Position numbers and translations under genes: made by a program. This document shows positions 44,855-53,624 of a stretch of 58,970 nucleotides of DNA, in pieces. Position 1 is the first letter of the stretch. Every line of letters starts with the position of its first letter. This stretch comes from an uncultured Fusicatenibacter sp. (GTDB taxonomy: Bacteria; Bacillota; Clostridia; Lachnospirales; Lachnospiraceae): positions 1 to 58,970 of the forward strand of contig CABUPZ010000009.1 in the NCBI GenBank assembly GCA_902493585.1, read 5' to 3'. The notes beneath the pieces were generated by a model that saw nothing but the letters and a program-made list of their open reading frames with translations, did not search any database and was not told where the DNA came from.

Positions 44855-46018
44855 TTATTTCATCAATTCCAGATTCTTTCGGATCAGTTCGCATCTCTGT
44901 TTCACACAGTCCGGTGAACGCAGTGGATCTTCCGGTGTATTGAACAGATAATCTTCTAGCTTGTCTATCGTGGTCGTCGCCACATGCATCCTCGTATCGC
45001 AGGAAGCATAATAGATATATACGTCCCCGTTCTCCTTTGCGATCGCCCCATTTGTGAATACCACATTGGAGACGTCTCCCACTCTCTCATTTCCGAGAGG
45101 TACAAGGAATACTCCTGACGGCTGTGCCACCAACTTCGACGGATCGTTCAGATCCGTACCGAATACATAGAGTACATATCTCAAGCCCGCCGCTGTGTTG
45201 CGTACGCCATGGGCAATGTGGATCCAACACTTCTCTCCTCTGATTGGAACCGCGCCGGCTCCGTTCTTGGATTCTGTAAGCGTGTGATAGATCCTGCGAC
45301 TTATGATCTTCTCCTCGTCGATCACTGCATGCTCAATGTCGTCACACATGCCGAATCCGATCCCGCCGCCACTTCCGGTCTCAATAAAACCATCCATGGG
45401 TCTTGTATAAAACGCATACTTGCCGTCCACGAACTCCGGATGGAGCACTACGTTTCTCTGCTGCGGAGAATGTAATGTAGTCAGATTGTCCAGACGCTCC
45501 CATGTTTTGAGGTCTTTTGTCCTGACGATTCCCGCAGCCGCAACAGCAGCCGACAAGTCCGGATTTTCCTTATCTTTGCTCTCAGAACAGAATACTCCGT
45601 AGATCCATCCGTCCTCGTGCTTTGTTAGACGCATGTCATATACATTTGTCTCCTCCGGACATGTATCCGGAAGTTCCACCGGATAATCCCAGAAACGAAA
45701 TCCGTCGATCCCGGTTTCACTCTCAGCCACTGCAAAGAAAGACTTCCTGTCATTGCCCTCCACACGGACTACAAGATAATACTTCCCGTTCAGTTCGATG
45801 GCTCCTGAGTTCATGACCGCATTAATTCCGAGGCGCTCCATAAAATACGGATTCGTCTTCTCGTCCAGATCATATCTCCAGTGAACCGGAGCAAACTCTC
45901 TTGTCAGCACCGGATACTCATAGCGGTCATAGATTCCATTATAGAAATCTGTCTTCTGATTCTTTCTGTTGATCAGCTTCTCTACTTTTGTCTGTTCTAT
46001 ATAATACTGTCTATGCAT
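44855..46018 (-). CDS. 4-O-beta-mannosyl-glucose phosphorylase (GH130 subfamily 1)
   Basis: 387 residues of the five-bladed propeller family GH130. The stretch EETNVYDMRLTKHEDGWIYG holds the conserved catalytic Asp; NGAGAVPIRGEKCWIHIAHG and YIYYASCDTRMHVATTTIDK are typical. The N-terminal helical extension (to about 60) and length indicate subfamily 1, which phosphorolyses mannosyl-glucose to mannose-1-phosphate and glucose. Eight-base overlap with the epimerase gene supports sequential action: mannobiose to mannosyl-glucose, then cleavage. Confidence 0.9.
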   Translation of the reverse strand: MHRQYYIEQTKVEKLINRKNQKTDFYNGIYDRYEYPVLTREFAPVHWRYDLDEKTNPYFMERLGINAVMNSGAIELNGKYYLVVRVEGNDRKSFFAVAESETGIDGFRFWDYPVELPDTCPEETNVYDMRLTKHEDGWIYGVFCSESKDKENPDLSAAVAAAGIVRTKDLKTWERLDNLTTLHSPQQRNVVLHPEFVDGKYAFYTRPMDGFIETGSGGGIGFGMCDDIEHAVIDEEKIISRRIYHTLTESKNGAGAVPIRGEKCWIHIAHGVRNTAAGLRYVLYVFGTDLNDPSKLVAQPSGVFLVPLGNERVGDVSNVVFTNGAIAKENGDVYIYYASCDTRMHVATTTIDKLEDYLFNTPEDPLRSPDCVKQRCELIRKNLELMK

Positions 46019-47183
46019 TTTCCTGCATCCTCCTGATCACTTCGATACACATTCTTCCGTTATGATACGGACACTTCCACGGCTCTACGATCGGCTTTTC
46101 AAGGGGCTTTCTGTTTTTATCCAACGCCCAGTACCACTCTGAGCCTTCCCTGCTGTCCACCAGATATGTACTGATATAATTCCATATGTCTTTAGCCGCA
46201 TCCAGATATTCCGTATGCTCCGGACTCTTCTGCCAGCCGTTCAAAAAGCCGACAACTGCTTCAGCCTGTACCCACCAGACGCGGGTAGTATCCACAATCC
46301 CGTCTTCAGCTTCATTCACAAGGGAATGATCGATATATGCCCTGTCGTAAATGTTCTTTGTGATCGTCTTTGTAATTGGCGAAAGCTTTTCCGTATAAAC
46401 CGGATGTCCCAGAACTTCCAGCCCCCGGTCAACGAGCCACGCCGTCTCGATATCGTGGCCGTAGGAATACAGATCGATCAGCGTGTGCCATGTCCGGTCA
46501 AAGAACACTTCCTGCCGGCCGATCTCAGGGTTGTATACTCTGTCCGCTATGATGTCAAGCATAAAGCGGATATTATCTCCCACCTCATCAAGTTTTGTCA
46601 CACGGAAAAGTTCTGTATAAGCTTCAAACACATGGAGAAGCGTATTCATGGTCTTCTCTGCGATAACGCCGTTCTCGGAGAGCTTTTCATTGTCCTCTGG
46701 CTCAAACCTGACATTAAACGCCTCCAGATATCCGTACTCGTCCTTGCATTTTTCTTCTATGATGCGCCGAAGCGCCAGAGCCAGTTCCAGCGCTTCTTCA
46801 TCTTTCGACGCATCATAATAGGAAGCAAGAGCATAGATAGCGAATGCCTGATTGTATGTATGTTTTGTCGTATCCTCCGGTTTCCCGTCATATGTCAGGG
46901 ACCAGTAAATTCCTCCATTGCCTCTATCGACACAGTTCTCTTTTAAAAAGCTGTAAGCGTGACGGGCATATTCAAGAAGTGTCTCATCCCCGAGCAGCAT
47001 GTAGCAATTGGAGAAAAACCAGAGAATCCTGCTGTTCAGGATACATCCCTTGACAGCCTCCTTGTCCGTCACAAGGTCATATCCCTTCCATCCGTAATAT
47101 CCTCCGTATTCCTCATCTTTCAGCCCTTCCCAGAAGGGAATGATCTTATGGACAAGATGGTCTTTTACTTCCTGTACAAACAT
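46011..47183 (-). CDS. Cellobiose/mannobiose 2-epimerase
   Basis: 390 residues of the N-acylglucosamine 2-epimerase (alpha/alpha-barrel) superfamily. Active-site histidines are seen in TTKHTYNQAFAIYALASY, DRTWHTLIDLYSYGHDIETA and WKCPYHNGRMCIEVIRRM, with WWVQAEAVVGFLNGW for substrate stacking. It converts the reducing-end mannose of mannobiose to glucose, giving the substrate of the adjacent GH130_1. Cytoplasmic. The 3' end overlaps the GH130_1 start by eight bases. Confidence 0.92.
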   Translation of the reverse strand: MFVQEVKDHLVHKIIPFWEGLKDEEYGGYYGWKGYDLVTDKEAVKGCILNSRILWFFSNCYMLLGDETLLEYARHAYSFLKENCVDRGNGGIYWSLTYDGKPEDTTKHTYNQAFAIYALASYYDASKDEEALELALALRRIIEEKCKDEYGYLEAFNVRFEPEDNEKLSENGVIAEKTMNTLLHVFEAYTELFRVTKLDEVGDNIRFMLDIIADRVYNPEIGRQEVFFDRTWHTLIDLYSYGHDIETAWLVDRGLEVLGHPVYTEKLSPITKTITKNIYDRAYIDHSLVNEAEDGIVDTTRVWWVQAEAVVGFLNGWQKSPEHTEYLDAAKDIWNYISTYLVDSREGSEWYWALDKNRKPLEKPIVEPWKCPYHNGRMCIEVIRRMQENA

Positions 47184-47194
47184 CGTTCTCCTCC

Positions 47195-48220
47195 TTACCG
47201 GATTCCGATCTCAGTGTCTGTTTCAGTAACAGCACTGTGCTCTTTGATATAGGTCGCAACCTCATCCACTGTAGTGAACGCAAGTCCTACATAAGTATCC
47301 GCACATCCGTAGTAGATCGCGATCTTTCCGCTCTGCGCGTCATGAATCGTCGCACACGGGAATGCAACATTCGGTACGAAACCACGTTCTTCATACCACT
47401 CTTCCGGTGTCAGAAGGAACGTGCTGCTACGGTATTTCACCACCGACGGATTGTCAATATCGAGGATTGCCCCGCCGATACTGTATACATAGCCGTGGCA
47501 GGTGCCGGTCACACCGTGATAGAACAGAAGCCAACCTTCCGACGTCTCGATCGGGGCCGCGCCTCCGCCGATTTTTACATTCTCCCACCAGTTGCTGCTG
47601 TTGCCCATAAGGTGACGGTGACGTCCCCAGTAGACCATGTCCGGGCTCTCTGATAAAAAAATATCCCCGAATGGTGTATGTCCACTGTCGCTAGGGCGTG
47701 ACATCATCACATACTTTCCGTTGATCTTCCTTGGAAAAAGGACTGCATTGCGGTTAAACGGGATGAACGGATTTTCGATCCTTGTAAATGTCTTGAAATC
47801 CTGTGTTTTCGCAATACCGATGGAGGCTCCGTAGAAGTCCTGGCACCACATAATATAGTAGGTATCTTCTACCTTTACCAGTCTCGGGTCATATGCATAT
47901 TTCGGCATGAAATCATTGCCGTCCTCATCCTTAAACGGGATCTTCTCCTCGTCAAACTCCCAGTGAATAGCGTCTTTGCTTCTTCCGAGATAGATGTACG
48001 GGATACCGTTTGTCTGCTCCCCGCGGAATACTCCGATGAACGCATCGCCATAAGGGATGACCGCACTGTTGAAGATTCTTGCCACTCCCTTTGCCGGGTT
48101 ACGTCCGATGATCGGATTCTCGATGTACCTCCATACTGGGAGATCCGTGCGGCTGTCCGCCGGTCTGTCCTGCCATGGCATATTCGGCACGTTTGGTCCG
48201 ATAATCTTTACATTACTCAT
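47195..48220 (-). CDS. Beta-1,4-mannooligosaccharide phosphorylase (GH130 subfamily 2)
   Basis: 341 residues. GVARIFNSAVIPYGDAFIGV, catalytic Asp in PKYAYDPRLVKVEDTYYIMW, the phosphate-binding RNAVLFPRKINGKYVMMSRP and WENVKIGGGAAPIETSEGWL follow the GH130_2 pattern. It removes mannose from the non-reducing end of mannooligosaccharides as mannose-1-phosphate, saving ATP. Lies 12 bp before the epimerase and 26 bp after the inner permease gene, so one transcript. Confidence 0.9.
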   Translation of the reverse strand: MSNVKIIGPNVPNMPWQDRPADSRTDLPVWRYIENPIIGRNPAKGVARIFNSAVIPYGDAFIGVFRGEQTNGIPYIYLGRSKDAIHWEFDEEKIPFKDEDGNDFMPKYAYDPRLVKVEDTYYIMWCQDFYGASIGIAKTQDFKTFTRIENPFIPFNRNAVLFPRKINGKYVMMSRPSDSGHTPFGDIFLSESPDMVYWGRHRHLMGNSSNWWENVKIGGGAAPIETSEGWLLFYHGVTGTCHGYVYSIGGAILDIDNPSVVKYRSSTFLLTPEEWYEERGFVPNVAFPCATIHDAQSGKIAIYYGCADTYVGLAFTTVDEVATYIKEHSAVTETDTEIGIR

Positions 48221-48245
48221 ATACTAATTCCTCCGTATCTGTTTT

Positions 48246-49091
48246 CTAGCCTTTGACCGCACCCTGCGCCAGACCGCCATAGATCTGTTTCTGGCAGAGA
48301 ACGAAGATGATGAGCGCCGGGATCATGGTGATGATAACGCCCGCGCAGATATAGTTGTACTGGTTGCCCAGAGGGCCTGTAAACTTAAACAATGATGTAG
48401 CGACTGTAACCAGTGAGTTCTTATCCTGCAGATACAGGTTCGCCATATAGTATTCGTTGTATGTTCCCACACCTTTCAGGATCATAACAGTGATGATCGC
48501 CGGTTTCAGGAGCGGGAGAAGAATCCGGAAAAATACTCCGAAATAAGTACATCCGTCCATAATAGCTGCCTCATCCAGAGATGTGGAGATATTCTCAAAG
48601 AACTGGATGAAGATGTAGATGGAAATAACGTCCGTACCACACATCAGCACGATGTAACCCGGCAGACTGTTGATCCATCCCAGTGTATACATGATCTGGT
48701 ATACCGATACCTGCATCGCGATGCCCGGAAGCAGTGACGCAAACAGGAACAGGTTGCGGACCAGACCGTTTCCGAAGAATTCGAATCTGCTCAGTACATA
48801 AGCGATCATCGATCCGAGCAGCACAGCGCCTATCAGCACACATACAAGGATGATAATCGAGTTGCGGAATGCAAGTCCCATATTAGCCTGATCCCATGCC
48901 TGAACAAAGTTTTCAAAGTATGCCCAGCTGTTCGGCAGATCCATAACGCTAGTCGCCGCATACTCTTCCGGTGTCTTGAACGCTGTAATCACGCAACTCA
49001 CAAGCGGCAGCACCGCGATAAATGCAGCTAAAAGCAGTACGAGATATTTTAAAACCGTTATAATGATCTTTTTTAATTTTGCTGTAGACAT
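48246..49091 (-). CDS. Sugar ABC transporter permease (MalG-like)
   Basis: 281 residues with six membrane helices. The EAA loop SLDEAAIMDGCTYFGVFFRI contacts the ATPase, and the C-terminus KQIYGGLAQGAVKG is typical of CUT1 MalG homologues. It forms the mannooligosaccharide translocation pore with the MalF-like partner, whose stop directly abuts this ATG (0-bp gap). No ATPase gene is present in the locus. Confidence 0.93.
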   Translation of the reverse strand: MSTAKLKKIIITVLKYLVLLLAAFIAVLPLVSCVITAFKTPEEYAATSVMDLPNSWAYFENFVQAWDQANMGLAFRNSIIILVCVLIGAVLLGSMIAYVLSRFEFFGNGLVRNLFLFASLLPGIAMQVSVYQIMYTLGWINSLPGYIVLMCGTDVISIYIFIQFFENISTSLDEAAIMDGCTYFGVFFRILLPLLKPAIITVMILKGVGTYNEYYMANLYLQDKNSLVTVATSLFKFTGPLGNQYNYICAGVIITMIPALIIFVLCQKQIYGGLAQGAVKG

Positions 49092-50084
49092 TTATACAGT
49101 TCCCCCTCTCTGGGCTGCCAGTGCGGCTTCCTTTTCTGCTTGTTTCTTTCGTTTCCGTATCACTCTGTAGGCTTCTTTCTCTCCTTCTCCGAAGAAGTAC
49201 CAGAAGAAGAGTTTCTGGAGCGCTGTCGCAATCAGGATAATGACCAGAAGCACGATCGCCATTGCCGATGCAAGACCGACTTTCTGGCTCTCATGTGCCA
49301 GTTCGTTCATGATAACGAAGTAAGTGCCTGTTCCGAACTCACCGCCTGTCGTTACATATGGCGGCTCGAATACGCTCAGAGAACCTGTGATCGCAAGGAT
49401 CAGGTTAAGGACGATGATTGTCTTGATGCTCGGGAATGTTATAGATCTGAATTTCTGGAAGCCGTTTGCTCCGTCGATCTCCGCTGCCTCATACATGGAG
49501 GAATCCACAGACATGATCGCTCCGATGAAGAGCACCATATTCTGTCCCATGTACCGCCAGACAGATGTAGCAGCAAGGGAAACATTGTTGATACTCGTAT
49601 CTCTCAGCCAGTACGGCAGATTGTCAAGTTCAAATCCGATCCACTGCAGGACCGTATCAAGCACAAATCCTCTTGTATAGAAGAATTTAAAGATGAAACC
49701 TACGGCAATACCGCATACCAGGTACGGGAAGAACAACAGTCCCTTAAATACTCCGGCGCCTTTCATCTTCGTGCTCAGTATCGACGCGAAGAACAATGCC
49801 AAGGCAAGCTGGATGAATGCGCCAACCATGTAGTAAACACTGAGTTTCAACGCCTGGAAACAGTCGTCTCTTGTAAACACTTCCACATAATTTTCCAGTC
49901 CTACCCATTCTCTGTCTCCAAGGTAGCCCATATCATAGAAGCTGAACTGGATCATTTTGCCGAAAGGAATATATGTAAACACGATCAGCAGGAGCAATGG
50001 AACGAACATAAACGTAACCATAACGAGCCTTCGGTTTACTTTCCCCGTTGCCAGCCATTGCCGGAAACTTTTCTTTTCCCTCAT
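49092..50084 (-). CDS. Sugar ABC transporter permease (MalF-like)
   Basis: 330 residues. Six helices plus a long cytoplasmic N-terminus (KKSFRQWLATGKVNRRLVMV). EAA loop: MYEAAEIDGANGFQKFRSIT. C-terminal tail is basic and charged (AYRVIRKRKKQAEKEAALAA). It pairs with the MalG-like protein and the lipoprotein at 50179 as a CUT1 importer for beta-mannooligosaccharides, judged by context. Confidence 0.93.
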   Translation of the reverse strand: MREKKSFRQWLATGKVNRRLVMVTFMFVPLLLLIVFTYIPFGKMIQFSFYDMGYLGDREWVGLENYVEVFTRDDCFQALKLSVYYMVGAFIQLALALFFASILSTKMKGAGVFKGLLFFPYLVCGIAVGFIFKFFYTRGFVLDTVLQWIGFELDNLPYWLRDTSINNVSLAATSVWRYMGQNMVLFIGAIMSVDSSMYEAAEIDGANGFQKFRSITFPSIKTIIVLNLILAITGSLSVFEPPYVTTGGEFGTGTYFVIMNELAHESQKVGLASAMAIVLLVIILIATALQKLFFWYFFGEGEKEAYRVIRKRKKQAEKEAALAAQRGGTV

Positions 50085-50111
50085 TTTCTTCTCCTTTCCC
50101 GCTGTTGCCTA

Positions 50112-50150
50112 GAAGGCCGCCCCTATGCATGATCACGTGCGGCGGCCTTC
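50112..50150 (-). other. Intercistronic stem-loop after the binding-protein gene
   Basis: GAAGGCCGCC (50112-50121) and GGCGGCCTTC (50141-50150) form a perfect 10-bp stem between the binding-protein and permease genes. No T run follows on the transcribed strand, so it probably protects the abundant binding-protein mRNA and lowers permease expression, as in other sugar ABC operons. Confidence 0.6.
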
Positions 50151-50178
50151 CAGTCACATATAGTTGTTATCCGAATCA

Positions 50179-51552
50179 CTAATGTGTAATTCCATTTTCT
50201 TCCTGAGCTGCTGTCCACGCTGCATTCCACTCGTCTGCCAACTCGTCCATAGTCTTATCCCCTGTCGTTGCGCTCTCCACAACAGAAGTAGCAAGTACAC
50301 CGGATACATTGATACCAAGCTCAGACTCGTTGTTGATATCAGACTGAAGAGTCTCCTCTCCTTCCGGAGCCGGATCATTCACAATGATCTTGACAGTATC
50401 AGACTGGAAGGATGCCAGTGCCTCCGGGAACTCTGCGTCTACAAGACAGTCAACGCCACCTTCAGAAGCTGCAAAACCAGACTGCTCAACCAAGAACTTG
50501 ATATAACACATAGCTGCGATCTGCTGATCTGCAGAACTGTTCACGTTGATACCGTAGAAGTAATCCGGACCTTCTGTCGCATACTGGATACCATCCACGC
50601 TGATCGGGAACGGCATGTAAGCGATGTCATCTGCATTTTCTCCCGCCTGCTGCATCTGCGGAAGAGCCCATGATCCGAGTACCATACATCCGATCTCACC
50701 GTTATTGAGCATACCCTTGCTGCCTTCCCAGTCTGTCGTTGTCGGATCCTCCTCTGTCAGACCGCGGGATACCGCCTCGTAAAGTGTGTTGTATACTGCA
50801 TACGGACCTGTGCCGTCTCCTCTGTCAGAAAATGGATTTTCGCCTTTTGTCAGTCCCTCATTTGCGAAAGCCGTATCACCTGTCGCACATCCGTCGATGT
50901 AAGCATCCCACGCGCTCATCGTCCAACCTGCCGCAAAGTTTGTATACAGCGGGATGGCATCCGTATTGTCCTTGATCTTCTGAAGTGCGTCGAGAAACTC
51001 ATCCGGTGTAGACGGAAGCTGTGTGATGCCAGCTTCTTCAAACACAGCTTTGTTGTAAACAACTCCCTGGATATTAGCCATGGACGGAAGTCCGTAAGCT
51101 GTTCCGTCGTATGCGAAATTGTCAAGCATCGTGTACGTCTCGCCGAGAGCAGACACATCGCCGAGCGGCAGGAAGTAGTCGCCCAGGTCATCTTTTGCCA
51201 CTGTTGTTGGGATCATACAGATGTCTCCCCAGTCTCCTGTAGAAAGACGAGTGGTCACATCATTTGCGTAATCTGTGATTCCTTCATACTCAATGTTGAT
51301 GTTCGGATACATCTCCTGGAATTCTGTTATATACTCCTGGAACTTCGTATCAATAACATCTGTCTTGTGTGTCAGGAAGTGAAGATCCGCTTCAATGTCC
51401 GTATAATCTTCCCCCAGTGTGATCTGGTCAAGAGTGACATCTGTAGCCTCTCCGCCGCCATTACCTTTGCTTTCGCCGTTGTTCCCGCATGCTGCAAGAG
51501 ACATCGTCATTGCGGCTGCCATTGCAAACGCAATTGCTTTTTTCTGTTTCAT
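50179..51552 (-). CDS. Lipoprotein solute-binding protein for mannooligosaccharides
   Basis: 457 residues. Lipoprotein signal KQKKAIAFAMAAAMTMSLAA followed by Cys22 (lipobox LAAC) anchors it outside the membrane. The body is a family 1 extracellular solute-binding protein (MYPNINIEYEGITDYANDVT, GLPSMANIQGVVYNKAVFEE, GCMVLGSWALPQMQQ). First gene of the transporter-phosphorylase operon, with AAGGAGG at the start. Ligand inferred from neighbours; relatives in Roseburia bind beta-mannooligosaccharides. Confidence 0.92.
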   Translation of the reverse strand: MKQKKAIAFAMAAAMTMSLAACGNNGESKGNGGGEATDVTLDQITLGEDYTDIEADLHFLTHKTDVIDTKFQEYITEFQEMYPNINIEYEGITDYANDVTTRLSTGDWGDICMIPTTVAKDDLGDYFLPLGDVSALGETYTMLDNFAYDGTAYGLPSMANIQGVVYNKAVFEEAGITQLPSTPDEFLDALQKIKDNTDAIPLYTNFAAGWTMSAWDAYIDGCATGDTAFANEGLTKGENPFSDRGDGTGPYAVYNTLYEAVSRGLTEEDPTTTDWEGSKGMLNNGEIGCMVLGSWALPQMQQAGENADDIAYMPFPISVDGIQYATEGPDYFYGINVNSSADQQIAAMCYIKFLVEQSGFAASEGGVDCLVDAEFPEALASFQSDTVKIIVNDPAPEGEETLQSDINNESELGINVSGVLATSVVESATTGDKTMDELADEWNAAWTAAQEENGITH

Positions 51553-51575
51553 TTCAATTCCTCCTTAAAGCATTT

Positions 51576-51617
51576 TTAACTTGTTTTAATCTTATCATTA
51601 ACTTCTTTTAATTTCAA
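51576..51617 (-). promoter_or_regulatory. Mannan operon promoter with direct-repeat operator
   Basis: Minus-strand TTGAAA (51617-51612) and TAAGAT (51594-51589), 17-bp spacer. Two near-identical 15-mers on the plus strand, TTAACTTGTTTTAAT (51576-51590) and TTAACTTCTTTTAAT (51598-51612), start 22 bp apart. One covers the -10 region and the other the spacer and -35. Two LacI proteins are encoded nearby. The remaining DNA to 51846 is over 80 percent A+T with many TTAA steps. Confidence 0.6.
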
Positions 51618-51846
51618 GTTTTTTGTTGATTGCATTTATTATTTCTCTAATTCTGCCAATGTATAATATATATATTTGTATATTTTGCACTATATTTTTA
51701 TTTAATCTTCGTTTTTATGAGATTAAACACTATTTAATTTATTTAACTTTAAATTAATTATCTTTAATGTTTAATTTTAAATTGACTTATTTTAAATTTG
51801 TGCTATTCTGTTAATATAAAGTTTATTTAATTTAGGAGGTTATGCC

Positions 51847-52452
51847 ATGAAACCGGATAACAAGTTCTTTTCGTTTATGTCGCTTGCAGGAGATATTATA
51901 TTATTGAACGTACTTTTTATCATTACCTCAATCCCCATAATAACTATAGGAGTTTCATTAACTGCCCTTTATGCCTCTCTCAAAATGAGAATCCAAGGGC
52001 ATGAATCATACGCCTCGAGAGACTATTTTAAACATTGGAAGGAAAATGTAAAAAACGGCATAATCATCTGGTGCATCCTGCTACCGTTTCTGCTCGCCAT
52101 GCTCGTATTCACCTCGTACATTTCCAACAATCTCGAAAATCTGACCGCAGTATGTGCCTACTTCCTCCTCTTCCTTATATTATTGTTTATCCTGACCTAC
52201 GTTTTTCCGCTTCAGGCAACCTTCATCAACACTCCTCTGCGTATACTGCTCAACAGCCTGCTGACTGCACTCAGCCATCTGCCTTATACACTGGCGCTTA
52301 TCTTTATTACATCGATCCCGGTTTGCCTGACACTTTATTTCCCGAGGGCTTTTTACTTCACGTGTGCATACTGGCTGCTTCTCGGTTTCTCTATAAACAC
52401 GATCATCTCCGTAGTAATCACGGGAAAGGTATTTAAACATTACAATGCATAA
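51847..52452 (+). CDS. YesL-family (DUF624) membrane protein
   Basis: 201 residues, five membrane helices: LAGDIILLNVLFIITSIPII, a second IIIWCILLPFLLAMLVFTSY, then YFLLFLILLFILTYVFPL, LPYTLALIFITSIPVCLTLY and CAYWLLLGFSINTIISVVI. DUF624 proteins accompany sugar importers and glycan loci in Firmicutes, with no known activity. Divergent from the binding-protein gene and sharing its AT-rich regulatory region, it is probably co-regulated. TTAGGAGG precedes the ATG. Confidence 0.88.
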   Translation: MKPDNKFFSFMSLAGDIILLNVLFIITSIPIITIGVSLTALYASLKMRIQGHESYASRDYFKHWKENVKNGIIIWCILLPFLLAMLVFTSYISNNLENLTAVCAYFLLFLILLFILTYVFPLQATFINTPLRILLNSLLTALSHLPYTLALIFITSIPVCLTLYFPRAFYFTCAYWLLLGFSINTIISVVITGKVFKHYNA

Positions 52453-52518
52453 CCACTTAAATTCGCAATAACCATTGTGGATGCATCAGTAAAATTAATG
52501 AAAAGAACAGCACAAAAA

Positions 52519-52573
52519 ATCAGGCTCTCCGCAGGAATATTAAAAGTATAATATTTCCTGTGGAGAGCCTGAT
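52519..52573. terminator. Bidirectional terminator between yesL-like gene and LacI genes
   Basis: A long hairpin: ATCAGGCTCTCCGCAGGAAT pairs with the segment ending at 52573 (TTTCCTGTGGAGAGCCTGAT, one G-T pair), preceded by A6 on the left, serving the converging transcripts. Confidence 0.85.
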
Positions 52574-52595
52574 CCGTCTATTCTAAGGCTGCATC

Positions 52596-53624
52596 TTACA
52601 TATGTCCTGCCGTCCCGGTTCCTGTCGGCTTCAGTTCTTTCACACTGCTCCGCTCAACAATATAGCTGTCAATATATCTTGTTCCATAATATTTCTCTAC
52701 GCCTCTGATTTTTCCTAGAAGGCGTTTTACTGCCATTTTTGCCATTCTCCTCATGTCCACATTGTAGGAAGTCAGTTCTTGGGAAAAACTGTGGGATGGC
52801 AAATAATTATCATACCCAATGATTGAAACATCCTGAGGAATACGGTACCCCTTTTCCACAAGCGCTTCATAAATCCACTGAGCTGCAAGATCTCCGTTGC
52901 ACGCAAATGCAGTCGGCATATTTTCCGGAAGTGTCACCTTCATATGTCCGGTGATCAGATCTCTGTCTTCAAGGATCCACTCTTTCCTCTCCCGGATACC
53001 CGCTTCCATCAAAGCCTTTTTATACCCGTAATATCGATCCATTATATTCTCGTTTGCAAGAACAGATCCCACAAAAGCGATATCCCGGTGTCCTTTTTCC
53101 AGAAGGTAGCGGGTCACTTTGTACATTCCTACAAAGTTTCCTGACATCACCGTATCGCACCTGCTTCCTCTCACGCGAAAGTCAAGAAGCACAACCGGCA
53201 CCTCAGACACCTTTACAAGATTTCTGATATACGGTTCAAACAGCCAACCTATCACGATCAGTCCATCTACAGCCTTCTCTCTAAGAAGTTTAGGAAGCTC
53301 CGTCGTATTCTGTACTTCCATGTCCAGCACTTCCAGCATCGTCACACTCTGATTTTTCGATGCGGCATATACAACCTGCTGGTACATTGCCCAGTAGAAG
53401 GAATTCCCAATCTCCAAATAATGATGGCTTGCGATTACACCGATTCTAGCACCTGTCTCTTTCTTCTCATACCGGGAAAAATTATACCCCATCTCCCGGG
53501 CTGTATTTTCAATACGATTGCGCATCTCTGCGCTGACTCCTTTTTTTCCGGAAAGAGCATTGGATACTGTAACCGTGCTCACTCCTACAGCATCCGCAAT
53601 ATCCTTCAACTTCACATCAGACAT
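52596..53624 (-). CDS. LacI-family regulator, copy 1
   Basis: 342 residues. N-terminal LacI helix-turn-helix and hinge (LKDIADAVGVSTVTVSNALS, then GKKGVSAEMRNRIENTAREM), followed by a periplasmic-binding-like effector domain (RIGVIASHHYLEIGNSFYWA, DGLIVIGWLFEPY, DVSIIGYDNYLPSHSFSQEL). The two lobes should bind a mannan-derived sugar. Its start overlaps the end of the second LacI gene by eight bases. The recognition helix differs from copy 2 by one residue in VSTVTVSNAL versus VSIVTVSNAL. Confidence 0.92.
   Translation of the reverse strand: MSDVKLKDIADAVGVSTVTVSNALSGKKGVSAEMRNRIENTAREMGYNFSRYEKKETGARIGVIASHHYLEIGNSFYWAMYQQVVYAASKNQSVTMLEVLDMEVQNTTELPKLLREKAVDGLIVIGWLFEPYIRNLVKVSEVPVVLLDFRVRGSRCDTVMSGNFVGMYKVTRYLLEKGHRDIAFVGSVLANENIMDRYYGYKKALMEAGIRERKEWILEDRDLITGHMKVTLPENMPTAFACNGDLAAQWIYEALVEKGYRIPQDVSIIGYDNYLPSHSFSQELTSYNVDMRRMAKMAVKRLLGKIRGVEKYYGTRYIDSYIVERSSVKELKPTGTGTAGHM

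Noticed and set aside
51660..51800. Runs of TTAA steps as a possible repeat array
   Set aside because: Spacing is irregular (5 to 15 bp); explained by very high A+T content.
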